A stretch of 13,074 bases of DNA, taken from the NCBI GenBank assembly GCA_026770585.1, contig MU646371.1, positions 236,267 through 249,340 of the forward strand. Direction: 5' to 3'. Source of the DNA: Baffinella frigidus (Eukaryota; Cryptophyceae; Cryptomonadales; Baffinellaceae). The notes under the pieces were generated by a model. It ran no database searches and had not been told where the DNA came from. It was given only the letters and a program-made list of their open reading frames with translations. A program made the position numbers and the translations under genes. Positions 1-5,975 of this stretch are shown here, piece by piece. The first letter of the stretch is position 1; every line of letters begins with the position of its first letter.

Positions 1-432
1 GGGTTTGGGGTTTGGGGTTTGGGGTTTGGGGTTTGGGGTTTGGTTTTTGGGGTTTGGGGGTTAGGATTTGGGGGTTAGGGTTAAGGTTAGGGTTCGGGGT
101 TTAGGGTTGGAGTTGAGGGTTACGGGTTTCGGGTTTAGGGTTTAGGGTGTAGGGTTTAGGGTGTGGGGTGTAGGGTGTAGGGTGTAGGGTGTAGGGTGTA
201 GGGTGTAGGGGGTGGGGTGTAGGGTGTAGGGTGTAGGGTGTAGGGTTTTAGGTTGTAGGACGTATGGTGTCGGGTGTAGGGTTTGGGGTGTAGGGTACAG
301 AGTGTAGGGTGTAGGATGTAGGGTGTAGTGTTAAGGGTTTAGGTTACGTTTTAGGTTTCAGGGTTTAGGATTTAGGGTTGAGGGTTTAAGGTCAAGGGTT
401 GAGGTTTCAGGGTTTAGGGTTTAGGGTTGATT
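1..432. repeat. Degenerate G-rich telomere-like repeat tract
   Basis: The tract opens with seven-base GGGTTTG units (1-46). It passes into mixed TTAGGG/TTTAGGG variants (60-150), then a run of GGGTGTA units (about 148-320), and ends with GGGTTTA/GGGTTGA units (355-432). Units are related to the plant/green-algal TTTAGGG telomere repeat but are heterogeneous, so this is an interstitial or subtelomeric tract and not an active chromosome end. Unlike tracts inside the genes, it has the G-rich strand on the coding strand of gene 1. No gene is visible in it. Confidence 0.85.
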
Positions 433-438
433 TCCCTG

Positions 439-499
439 CTGATTTCTTTGGGGTGAGTAGGTAGCAATGCCGACCCTGTGCCTGGTCTCGGCCAACCAC
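439..499 (+). pseudogene. Echo copy of gene 1 exon 1 boundary
   Basis: This segment matches the 3' splice region and first 13 codons of the exon at 643-711. The acceptor GGTGAGTAG ends at 460 and the reading begins VAMPTLCLVSANH, against VAMTTLCLVSANH in the downstream copy. Across the shared codons most differences are synonymous (GTA/GTG, GCA/GCG, ACC/ACG, TCG/TCA, GCC/GCG) and one is P/T. After the shared part the frame stays open, but no good donor follows at the matching place. It may be a decayed tandem duplicate or an alternative exon. Confidence 0.5.
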
Positions 500-574
500 T
501 GTATCTGGGGTGACTGCGTCGGAGTTTTCAGTTGGAGTCAGTTGGAGTTCTTAAACCTGCAGACAGGTAGCGGC

Positions 575-660
575 GACGACGCTGATTTCCCCTGCGGTGA
601 GTAGGTGGCGATGACGACGCTGATTTCCCCTGCGGTGAGTAGGTGGCGATGACGACGCTG
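575..660 (+). repeat. 38-bp tandem repeat carrying a 3' splice site
   Basis: Two full 38-bp copies begin at 575 and 613 and a partial third at 651. Each full unit holds a CTGATTTCCCCTGCG pyrimidine-containing stretch, a GTGAGTAG acceptor and the first five codons of gene 1 exon 1. The repeat therefore multiplies the acceptor (AG at 603-604 and 641-642). The last copy runs directly into the intact exon. Confidence 0.8.
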
Positions 661-711
661 TGCCTGGTCTCAGCGAACCACGCGCCCTGCCTCCGCGACT
701 GGCTCATCCAG
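643..711 (+). CDS. Gene 1 exon 1 (first visible)
   Basis: This 69-bp exon has acceptor GAGTAG before 643 and donor CAG|GTGCCT after 711. It reads VAMTTLCLVSANHAPCLRDW followed by LIQ, phase 0 at both ends. Codons are almost all G/C-ending. Upstream lie an echo copy (439-499) and a tandem acceptor repeat. The ATG at 649 could be the start, or the exon could be internal. Confidence 0.5.
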
Positions 712-3673
712 GTGCCTCTTACCATAAACTATGCACCCTAAGTGCTCAACTTCTTCTCTCACCATAAACTATATTTCTCCTCTAACCATAAACTCTTCTC
801 TAACCATAAATGCCACACCATGAACGCTACACCATAAACGCTACACCCAAGACCCTTCTCCCTTCACCCTAAACCTTAAATCCTAGACCCTAGCCCCTAC
901 TTGAAACCTGTTTTGTTTTAATCCCACACGTTCCCTTCCCAGGGCTGCCTCGGTTGTTAACTTTGTCTTGGTTGCACGCCCTGAAAGAGCGCGGCCCACC
1001 GAGACAAAAGTCGAGAGTGGAACGTCTCAAAGCAAAAGTGGAACCTCTGTTAACTTAAGAAGTAACAGTGGAGAATCGGTCATGGCGAGTCGGGAACGCC
1101 TCCCAACGGTAGTTAGGAGGGGACCCTGAACCCTAATTCCCTCCCATGACCCTAAACCCTAATTCCCTCCCATGACCGTAAACCCTAATCCCACCCGATG
1201 ACCCTAATCCCTAATGCCCTCCCATGACCGTAAAGCCTGATCTCCTCCGACGGCAGTGCATGCGGGCCAACGAGCACGCCTTGATGCTCATGTTCGCCTG
1301 GACCATGGTCCCTCCCCTACCTCCCGTGATCCTTGAGGTTCTTCGAGCACCCAACATAGGCGGACCTCTTGCCCCGCAAATTTGGGGGTCTGGCCACTTA
1401 CGGGATAGAAGACGTGCAGCTCACCCCGAGACGGTGGTCAGACGGATGTGGCTCATTGCCCCGACGTGCCCATGCACCTGGCAGACGCCCACACCGCGGA
1501 TCGGGCAGGCTATGCCGCGCCACCCTTATCCGGGGAAACCTATTTTTCTTTAGTTTGATGGCAAGGAAAATTACTACATAAATGCTTTAATATTACTAAT
1601 AAGAACGAATTGTGAAGTAATTTTCCTTGCCATCAAACTAAAGAAAAATAGGTTTCCCCGGATAAGGATCTGGTTCTGCAGAAAAGCCCTGCTTCCTTTC
1701 GGATCACATTCAGATTGAGATGGATCCACTTAGTGCGGTCCACTTAGTAAGGTCTACTTATCGCCATAAGTGGCCAAGGTGGTCAAGACTAGTGGATCCC
1801 TCTCAGTGATTGGGGGCAAAGAACCTTTGGTGCTTTACTATCTTCGGGGAACTTCGACCGCTCATCGAACTGAACCCTAAACCCTGAACCCAAACGCGAT
1901 AGGTACATAACTTTACTGAAAGAAAACAGCTCCGCAGCATTCCATGATCTGGCGCTAAGTCAACTCCAAAGTCAACCCCGATCTGATGCTAAGTCAACTC
2001 CAAATGATCTGATGCTAAGACAACTCCAAAGTCAACCACCTGAGTCAACCCCGGACTTATCCGGGGAAACTTATTTTTCTTTAGTTTGAGGTCAACGAAA
2101 ATTACTGCACGGTTCGTTCTTATTAGTAATATTAAAGCAGTTGTGTAGTAATTTTTGTGGCCATCAAACTAAAGAAAAATAGGTTTCCCCGGATAAGGAC
2201 CTCAGACGGGCCCCGGAGTCAAGCTGCGGACTACGACCTTGCATACAGCTTTTGCAGGCCCGAGGCTCTACGCCCTAAGCCCTACGCCCCAAACCCTTAA
2301 CTCTAAACCCTACACCCTACACCCACACCCTACACCCTACACCCTACACCCTACATCCTAACCCCTAACCCCTAAACCCTACACCCTACACCCTAACCCC
2401 TAAACCACAAACCATAATCAGGTGACGGTGGTCGAAGGCGGAGACGGGTCCGTTTCGCGCGAGATTTTCCTGGCCTACCTCTGCATCCTTGGCGCCCAGG
2501 CAACCCCTCAATCTCTCTCTATCCCTTAAGTACCCAGTAGGCTCATACGCCCTACGGTAGGGCCCTAGGACCTGCCTAGGACCTATAGGCCCTCAAAATT
2601 TTGGGCATGGGCACTTAAGGGATATACTCGCGTCCACCAGCCTTCATACTGAGAGTGGGCCATCTGCGAAAGGTCCACTTATTGGCCATACATAGCCTCG
2701 TAGATTGTTCTTATCTCCTCAAGAGTGAGGTGGGCATGGCCTTCGATGTGAGTGTAATACACAGCACCAAAGCACCAAAGCCAGGAATACCGCAAGTAGG
2801 AGTGCCGCTTGACGAAGACAACCCCCGACTGACCAGGAAGCGGCGCTCGCGCGCGTGTGGAACATCGTCAAGGACCAGCGGGACAGCGCCAGGTCCCACA
2901 CGAGGCTATCCATGCGAACAGATTCACAAGTCAATTATTGGATTCTTGCCCAGGAAACACGCCAAAAGTCAGCAATTGATCACGTTTCCCCCGGAAAAAG
3001 CAGGAGGAAACGTGATCGTTCCCCACGATTTTTTAAAATGTCATTTTATTCTGTTCGCATGGATAGCCTCGTGTGGTCTGGCAACCATACCCCCCACAGG
3101 GGTAAGAAAGAGATCACACCCCGGGACCTAGAATCAGACAGAGACAGTCCACACCAGGTATGGATCCTATCTTCCAAATTCCACACGATTCGTTTGACTC
3201 CTTCCAGAAGTCACTTCCGTGGCCAACATGCATTGTTGACTCAGGATGTATTGTTGAGGTTCTCGACAAAAGATTCGAGTGCAGAAGCCCACGCGCCCCA
3301 GAGGGGTGAGCAAGAGATTTATTCCCGTCACCTAGAATCTGGCAGAGACACCTAGGAAGCAAGGCATGCCCATTGACAGCCCTGGAGCGCAACAGCACAA
3401 GAATTCCGTCAACTTAAGAATTCCGGGCAGACCACACTAAATTGCACAAGCAATCTGCGGGGTTGGAGCCCCTAAGGGGTCGACGTTCCCCAAAGAGAGT
3501 AAAGCACCAAAGTGCTTTGACACACCGTGGGGGTTTATGTAAAGTGGTCGTGTTGGCTCCAATAAGCTATTCAAAAACTGTCCTCATCGACTATCAGCGA
3601 TTCTCTCTAAACTATTCTCTCTCTCTGAATAAATTGTTCCGTCTCTTTCTCTCTCTCTCTCGAATAAACTATT

Positions 3674-3708
<35 letters not shown>

Positions 3709-5759
3709 GCAGGAAGCAGCACGAGGACAACCGCATCGAGCGCCGCGCCGAAGACCTCTTCCAGGTGTGTGTGAGACGACCAATATTGTTGTGACCAGGT
3801 GTGTGCGAGACGACCAATATTGTTGTAACCAGGTGTGTGTGAGAAGGCATGTATTGAAGTCAACACGCGCCGAAGACCTCTTCCAGGTCTGTGCGAGACG
3901 GCGGTTCTTTTCAGGGGTACCTCGTTCATAAGAAACTGCCCCCCACTCTAGGACCACCATAGAGCCCTAGGCATAGGCCTACTGTAGGGTCCTAGGGGGG
4001 GGCGGTTTCTTATGGGCGAGGCACCCCTGTAGATGGTGTAGTGTGCAGTGTGTAGTGTGTAGGGTGTTCCTCTCCCATCAAGCCACGCCCCCCCCACCCG
4101 TGTGCGTAGGACAAGTGAGGGATCTACAGGGGTACCTCGCCCATAAGAAACCGCAGGGGACCCCTGGCTCTTCCAGGTGTCAAAGCACTTTGGTCTACCA
4201 TTGGACGCAAACAGAGCTAGTCGCAGAGGCTCAGGGTGTGCGAGACGACTGTTCGGTAAGGGTCGCATTCTTTCCTTCCTGTGCCTTACCTATTCCCCGG
4301 GGGGTGACTACATCGGACTTCCCCACTGCGCCGAAGAGCTCTTCCAGGTGTGTTTTAGGAAGGTCACTCCCATCAGAGTTCCCGACTAAGTTGGAGTCCC
4401 CCAACCTACCCACATGTGAGAGGTAAGAAGATGCCTGAACCCCACACCCTAAATCCTGAACCCCAAGCCCTGAACCCTAGACCCTGAATCCCAAGCCCTA
4501 AACCATGAACCCTAAACCGCAGAAGAGGTGCACGGAGGCGGATCCACCTTGTCCTCAGAAACGTACACGGGGAACCTCGATCATAAGGAAGTTAATGGGG
4601 TAATGGACTAAAAATGGGGTAGTTAGGCCTACGGCATTGCCTAGGACCTCCTACTGTAGGCCAAAATCCCAGGACGTTTTGGTCATAGGAGCCCTATGGC
4701 CTACGGTAGGAAATACCGTAGGCCTAACTACCCCATTTTTGGTCCGTTAGCCTATGAAAGTACCTCCCTTTGAACCACGGACACGACTGATTTCGAGGGG
4801 CGTCCTGATGCAGAAGAGGTGCTCGGATGTTCTGTAAGGGTCGCATGCTTTCCTTCCTATCCCTTAAGTGACCAGTGGGCTCATACGCCCTACCGTAGGG
4901 CCCTAGGACCTGCCTAGGACCTCTTGACCGTCAAATTTGACGGCATGGCCACTTAAGGGATACCCCCTGGGGTGGCTGCATCGGAATTCCCCACTGCACC
5001 GAAGAGACGCCCCAAGTACCCTGAATCCCGAACCCCAAGCGCTCAACCCTGAACCCTGAACCACAGAAGAGGTGCACGGAGGCGGATCCAGCGGCGGGCG
5101 TCTTCGGCCTCGCGTCCGAGGTCACGTTTGCCACCCTAAACCCTAAACCCTAAACCCTGGCCACTTTTTTCATTCCCACAACGGAAACTCAAAGAACCAG
5201 ATGAAGACGTAAAACCTGAACCCTAAACTCTGAACCCTAAACCCTAAACTTTTCCATGTGGGGTTCTCATCCCTAGAAGGAAGACTTGACGAATTGGATG
5301 CAGATGCAGTTGTTTGGCTTGGCATCCAGAGCAAGTTGACTTTTGATGAAAGGTCCGTAGTCCACCGTGTGGGTGCCGCCGCTGTCGGAAAGCTCTGCCT
5401 CAAGTCTATTGAGGTCCTTTAGGTCCTTTAGGTTATTTTAACTCTCAACATAGGCGGACACCGGAACTTGTTCTGTAGAAAGGCCATGCTTCCTTTCGGA
5501 TCACATCAAGGCCCCCTTTACAGAGGATCGCGGCAGAACCGGCTAAAGGGTAGAGCGCTTGCGGGAAAACTTGGCCGATTTCAACGAGAAATGTTTTCAG
5601 AATTTGTTCCAGAATCGTTTAGATGGACCGGTTTCATGTCACGTCCTGGTATAAAAGGAGCGCTTCTGCACCCCACACCCGAAACGGAACCAGGTGAAGG
5701 CGTGGGAGAAGCACGTGCGCGAGGCCCAGCGCGACATCTACCGCGAACGCGCCGCCTAG
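643..5759 (+). CDS. Gene 1: eight-exon gene, unidentified small protein
   Basis: The model joins 643-711, 1257-1307, 2422-2499, 2724-2747, 2837-2892, 3713-3764, 5067-5120 and 5694-5759. The joined length is 450 bp, 149 codons plus TAG. All junctions are phase 0 except exon 5 to 6, where AG plus G makes an Arg codon. Nearly every codon ends in G or C, unlike the surrounding DNA. The first half is hydrophobic (LMLMFAW, EIFLAYLCIL) and could contain a membrane helix. The second half is charged and helical in character (IVKDQRDSARKQHEDNRIER, KAWEKHVREAQRDIYRERAA). No start codon context can be fixed; ATG at 649 is the first in frame, and exons upstream of the window are possible. I cannot assign a family. 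The introns carry MITEs, tandem repeats and CCCTAAA-like tracts. The gene converges on gene 2. The exon chain as a whole is inference; the terminal exon and the exon 5-6 pair are its strongest parts. Confidence 0.5.
712..1256 (+). other. Gene 1 intron 1, low-complexity content
   Basis: From 740 to 840 there are loose repeats of ACCATAAACT-like units, then degenerate CCCTAAA-like sequence (840-900). Between 900 and 1120 I see no exon; TGTTAACTT occurs twice in near-palindromic surroundings. The intron ends in a 26-bp tandem repeat and a CTCCTCCGACGGCAG acceptor. Confidence 0.45.
1123..1252 (+). repeat. 26-bp telomere-like tandem repeat
   Basis: Five units of 26 bp run head to tail, marked by ATG at 1146, 1172, 1198 and 1224. 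The unit reads roughly ACCCTAAACCCTAATTCCCT then CCCATG, so each contains two CCCTAA telomere-like hexamers. The array ends a few bases before the acceptor of exon 2 and supplies its C-rich, G-poor upstream sequence. Confidence 0.85.
1257..1307 (+). CDS. Gene 1 exon 2
   Basis: A 51-bp exon lies between acceptor GACGGCAG and donor ATG|GTCCCT. It reads CMRANEHALMLMFAWTM with all seventeen codons ending in G or C, phase 0 at both ends. The donor is weak beyond the GT, but GTCCC/GTCAC-type donors recur in both genes. The hydrophobic core LMLMFAW could be part of a membrane helix. Confidence 0.5.
1363..1407 (+). mobile_element. Truncated right end of TATCCC-family MITE
   Basis: The sequence follows the 3' half of the complete element at 4858-4962 (GACCTCTTG..., CAAATTTG, GGCCACTTA.GGGATA). 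The 5' half is missing. The left edge directly abuts CAACATAGGCGG, a short sequence that also occurs at 5447-5458. Confidence 0.6.
1524..1667 (+). mobile_element. 144-bp MITE with perfect 52-bp inverted repeats
   Basis: Arms 1524-1575 and 1616-1667 are exact inverted complements over 52 bp, starting CCTTATCCGGGGAAACC. The 40-bp centre is AT-rich. No transposase is encoded, so the element is non-autonomous. A sibling lies at 2056-2197 with the centre in opposite orientation. I see no obvious target-site duplication. The perfect arms point to recent insertion or arm correction. Confidence 0.85.
1670..1708 (+). repeat. Dispersed repeat shared with 5467-5505
   Basis: The segment from TGGTTCTGCAG through CTTTCGGATCACAT matches 5467-5505 with few changes. 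At the 5.4-kb locus it sits directly after CAACATAGGCGGAC, which here is 300 bp upstream (1353-1366). That suggests the DNA in between (a MITE fragment plus a whole MITE) arrived later at this locus. Confidence 0.55.
1718..2055. other. Intron sequence with short repeats
   Basis: An imperfect inverted pair GGATCCACTTAG / CTAGTGGATCC spans 1720-1799. From 1946 to 2050 a GATCTGATGCTAAGTCAACT unit is repeated three times at irregular spacing (starts 1946, 1980, 2006), each copy followed by CAAAGTCAACC-type sequence or a shortened form of it. A short CCCTAAA-like run is at 1870-1892. No exon is visible. Confidence 0.5.
2056..2197 (-). mobile_element. 142-bp sibling of the 1524-1667 MITE, inverted
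   Basis: It has the same termini (CTTATCCGGGGAAAC ... GTTTCCCCGGATAAG) as the first element. Its centre, TTCGTTCTTATTAGTAATAT and following, is the reverse complement of the other copy's centre. The left arm has drifted while the right arm matches the family. Two copies about 390 bp apart in opposite orientation could base-pair in a transcript. Confidence 0.85.
2275..2405 (+). repeat. CCCTAAA/CCCTACA telomere-like tract
   Basis: Degenerate CCCTAAAC, CCCTACAC and CCCTAACC units run almost continuously to within about 15 bp of the exon 3 acceptor. The C-rich strand is the coding strand of gene 1. The GGGTGTA variant seen at 148-320 appears here as its complement, TACACCC. Confidence 0.85.
2422..2499 (+). 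CDS. Gene 1 exon 3 with a GC-type donor
   Basis: A 78-bp exon follows acceptor CATAATCAG. It reads VTVVEGGDGSVSREIFLAYL then CILGAQ, phase 0 at both ends and G/C-ending at most third positions. The junction after CAG is GCAACC, so the donor would be a GC-AG type; no GT lies at a workable position before the next stop. The GGDGSVS stretch resembles a calcium-loop-like turn, but this alone is not evidence of an EF-hand. Confidence 0.55.
2520..2624 (+). mobile_element. 105-bp TATCCC-family MITE, complete
   Basis: Termini are TATCCCTTAAGT and ACTTAAGGGATA, with TA at each outer edge that fits a TA target duplication. The interior holds palindromes CCCTACGGTAGGG and a CCTAGGACC repeat. A copy of identical length is at 4858-4962. 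The element sits in intron 3, just after the exon 3 donor. Confidence 0.8.
2724..2747 (+). CDS. Gene 1 exon 4, 24-bp microexon (tentative)
   Basis: A strong acceptor (TTGTTCTTATCTCCTCAAG) precedes 2724 and a consensus donor GTGAGT follows 2747. Between them AGT GAG GTG GGC ATG GCC TTC GAT reads SEVGMAFD, phase 0 at both ends, so it can be included or skipped without breaking the frame. It fits smoothly between CILGAQ and EAALARV. Confidence 0.4.
2837..2892 (+). CDS. Gene 1 exon 5
   Basis: A 56-bp exon sits between acceptor CGACTGACCAG and donor CAG|GTCCCA. It reads EAALARVWNIVKDQRDSA; seventeen of the eighteen complete codons end in G or C. The last two bases (AG) join the first G of exon 6 to make Arg. 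The peptide is amphipathic and helix-like. Confidence 0.6.
2895..3077. mobile_element. 183-bp inverted-repeat element in intron 5
   Basis: Arms of about 26 bp (ACACGAGGCTATCCATGCGA at left, its complement at 3052-3076) enclose a second hairpin, GATCACGTTTCC / GGAAACGTGATC (2978-3019). No coding capacity is seen. The left arm begins right after the exon 5 donor GTCCC, so the element touches the splice site. Confidence 0.6.
3091..3349 (+). repeat. Diverged direct repeat pair
   Basis: About 56 bp at 3091-3146 (AGGGGTAAGAAAGAGAT ... CACC/ACC-TAGAATC.G.CAGAGACA) recur at 3293-3349 with roughly one change in five. The 146 bp between them, and 3350-3590 downstream, hold no exon I can support; there are small hairpins at 3470-3482 (CCCCTAAGGGG) and 3503-3520 (AAAGCAC/GTGCTTT). 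Confidence 0.5.
3610..3704 (+). repeat. CT microsatellite serving as polypyrimidine tract
   Basis: CT runs interleaved with CGAATAAACTATTCC-like spacers repeat about every 45 bp. The last and longest run (3677-3705) ends just before CGGCAG, the acceptor of exon 6. The pyrimidine strand is the sense strand. Confidence 0.75.
3713..3764 (+). CDS. Gene 1 exon 6
   Basis: A 52-bp exon follows a long CT tract and TTCGGCAG and ends at donor CAG|GTGTGTGTGAG. The first G completes an Arg codon from exon 5. The rest reads KQHEDNRIERRAEDLFQ with all 17 codons ending in G, C or (once) A. It ends in phase 0. The exon end and donor are copied several times downstream. Confidence 0.6.
3762..3863 (+). repeat. 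34-bp tandem repeat of the exon 6 donor
   Basis: Three units start at CAG 3762, 3796 and 3830, exactly 34 bp apart. Each begins CAGGTGTGTG and the first two continue GAGACGACCAATATTGTTG. Each unit therefore carries a complete donor-like CAG|GTGTGTG. Confidence 0.85.
3912..4029 (-). mobile_element. Pogo-like MITE copy A
   Basis: Left end CAGGGGTACCTCGTTCATAA and right end GGGCGAGGCACCCCTG are imperfect inverted complements. The core has GGACCACCATAG ... CTACTGTAGGGTCC, in the same orientation as the copy at 7854-7970 and opposite to those at 7284 and 7516. A TA follows the right end; the left flank is TT. Confidence 0.8.
4128..4166 (+). mobile_element. 39-bp internally deleted pogo-like MITE
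   Basis: The left terminus CAGGGGTACCTCG with adjoining CCATAAGAAACCGC runs straight into GGACCCCTG, the outermost bases of the right terminus. The whole core is missing. TA precedes the left end. It looks like a deletion product of the family found at 3912, 7284, 7516 and 7854. Confidence 0.55.
4251..4339 (+). repeat. Paralogous locus resembling an empty site of the 4858-4962 MITE
   Basis: GTTCGGTAAGGGTCGCATTC through CCCCACTGCGCCGAAGAG matches 4829-5006 on both sides of the 105-bp element there. In place of the element this copy has only about 13 bases, TGTGCCTTACCTA. The pair dates the insertion after the duplication, or else records an excision that left a remnant. Confidence 0.6.
4436..4520 (+). 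repeat. CCCTGAA/CCCTAAA tract ending at a copied acceptor
   Basis: Degenerate CCCTAAAT, CCCTGAAC and CCCAAGC units lead to CCGCAG at 4517-4522 and then an echo of exon 7. The true exon 7 at 5067 is preceded by a similar tract, so tract and exon start appear to have been copied together. Confidence 0.8.
4523..4546 (+). pseudogene. Echo of gene 1 exon 7 start
   Basis: Twenty-four bases after CGCAG are identical to the start of exon 7 (KRCTEADP). The sequence then diverges to CCTTGTCCTCAG with no donor GT. A shorter echo (AAGAGGTGCTCGGA) follows a CAG at 4811-4827. Confidence 0.6.
4565..4770. mobile_element. MITE with 36-37 bp TIRs (family 3, full copy)
   Basis: Core arms 4599-4634 and 4716-4752 pair over 36-37 bp (TGGACTAAAAATGGGGTAGT at left). 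The centre has CCTAGGACC and CCTACGGTAGG motifs. Beyond the arms the left flank CACGGGGAACCTCGATCATA resembles a diverged pogo-like terminus and is preceded by TA; the right flank TATGAAAGTACCTCCC is a weaker match. It could be a longer member of that superfamily. No protein is encoded. Confidence 0.65.
4858..4962 (+). mobile_element. 105-bp TATCCC-family MITE, second complete copy
   Basis: Termini TATCCCTTAAGTG / CACTTAAGGGATA flank an interior nearly identical to 2520-2624 in its first 60 bp. Flanking sequence on both sides is duplicated at 4251-4339 without the element. Confidence 0.8.
5024..5066 (+). repeat. CCCTGAA tract at the exon 7 acceptor
   Basis: Units of CCCGAACC, CCAAGC and CCCTGAACC lead directly into CCACAG|AAG. 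The telomere-like tract forms the immediate upstream sequence of the splice site. Confidence 0.7.
5067..5120 (+). CDS. Gene 1 exon 7
   Basis: A 54-bp exon between acceptor CCACAG and donor GAG|GTCACG reads KRCTEADPAAGVFGLASE, phase 0 at both ends. Sixteen of eighteen third positions are G or C. Partial copies of its start lie at 4523-4546 and 4814-4827. Confidence 0.55.
5133..5252 (+). repeat. CCCTAAA telomere-like units in intron 7
   Basis: Three perfect CCCTAAA units at 5135-5155 are followed by non-repetitive AT-rich sequence and a second run at 5216-5250 (CCTGAACCCTAAACTCTGAA). The C-rich strand is again sense. Confidence 0.8.
5277..5330 (+). CDS. Possible alternative or extra exon 7b
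   Basis: The stretch follows a CTCATCCCTAG acceptor and is 54 bp long, the same as exon 7. In phase 0 it reads KEDLTNWMQMQLFGLASR; FGLAS is at residues 13-17, exactly as in exon 7 (KRCTEADPAAGVFGLASE). It is followed by AGA|GCAAGT, a GC-donor-like sequence. Codon endings are less G/C-biased (13 of 18). A different frame is open from 5273 to the TAG at 5420, so coding status is uncertain. It may be a diverged duplicate exon, an extra constitutive exon or chance. Confidence 0.25.
5694..5759 (+). CDS. Gene 1 exon 8, terminal exon
   Basis: After CGGAACCAG the 66-bp exon reads VKAWEKHVREAQRDIYRERA then A and TAG at 5757-5759, phase 0. All but one codon end in G or C. The peptide is a charged amphipathic helix. 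A near-complete copy lies at 5976-6032 and shorter tails follow further on. This is the strongest exon of gene 1. Confidence 0.65.
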   Translation: MKAWEKHVREAQRDIYRERAA

Positions 5760-5916
5760 ACACCCGCAGGTTGCGAGCTCCGACACCACAGGTTGCGAAC
5801 CCTATCGCGGAGCTCGCAACCTATCGCAAGGAGGGGGAAGATCGAAGCCGTCTAGCCCTCGTCAGGTTGCGAGCCTCGGAGCTCGTAACCTGTCTGAAGG
5901 AGGGGGGTTGTCTCCC

Positions 5917-5942
5917 AGTGCCCCTTGAAACCAAGGGGCACT
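5917..5942 (+). other. Perfect 11-bp stem with AAAC loop
   Basis: AGTGCCCCTTG and CAAGGGGCACT pair perfectly around AAAC. The hairpin sits between the terminal exon and its duplicate, in presumed 3' UTR. There is no U-run after it, and its function is unknown; a 3' UTR RNA element or a small palindromic insertion are both possible. Confidence 0.6.
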
Positions 5943-5975
5943 CTCGCATGAGACCATCTCGCATATGCTCGTGAG

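Larger units (their letters stand above)
3866..4350 (+). pseudogene. Scattered echoes of the exon 6 end and donor
   Basis: GCGCCGAAGACCTCTTCCAG followed by GT recurs at 3867-3886 identical to exon 6. It recurs at 4329-4347 with GAC changed to GAG (AEDLFQ to AEELFQ). CTCTTCCAG|GTGT alone is at 4168-4180, and the downstream intron sequence GTGTGCGAGACGAC is at 4236-4250. None has an intact upstream exon part. A MITE (3912-4029) and a deleted MITE (4128-4166) lie among them. Confidence 0.6.

Noticed and set aside
1-432. True chromosome-end telomere
   Set aside because: The units are too heterogeneous (GGGTTTG, GGGTGTA, GGGTTTA), and similar tracts occur throughout the window. It is interstitial or subtelomeric.
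1224-1553. 109-codon plus-strand frame
   Set aside because: Only 1257-1307 shows coding bias with splice sites. The rest reads through a MITE fragment and into a MITE arm. A possible TPTPRIGQ segment at 1488-1511 has poor splice signals.
2655-3355. Open frames of 158 and 166 codons on the plus strand
   Set aside because: They run through inverted-repeat elements and diverged direct repeats without codon bias. Only 2724-2747 and 2837-2892 within them look exonic.
5273-5422. Plus-strand open frame containing DELDADAVVWLGIQSKLTFD
   Set aside because: The composition looks protein-like, but the phase does not fit exon 7 and codon endings are not biased. It competes with the exon 7b reading. It cannot be settled from sequence.
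5468-5974. 168-codon open frame on the plus strand
   Set aside because: It reads the terminal exon and hairpin repeats in the wrong frame. The translation is Arg/Ala/Pro-rich with no conserved look, while the frame ending at 5759 has strong codon bias and a duplicated copy conserved at protein level.
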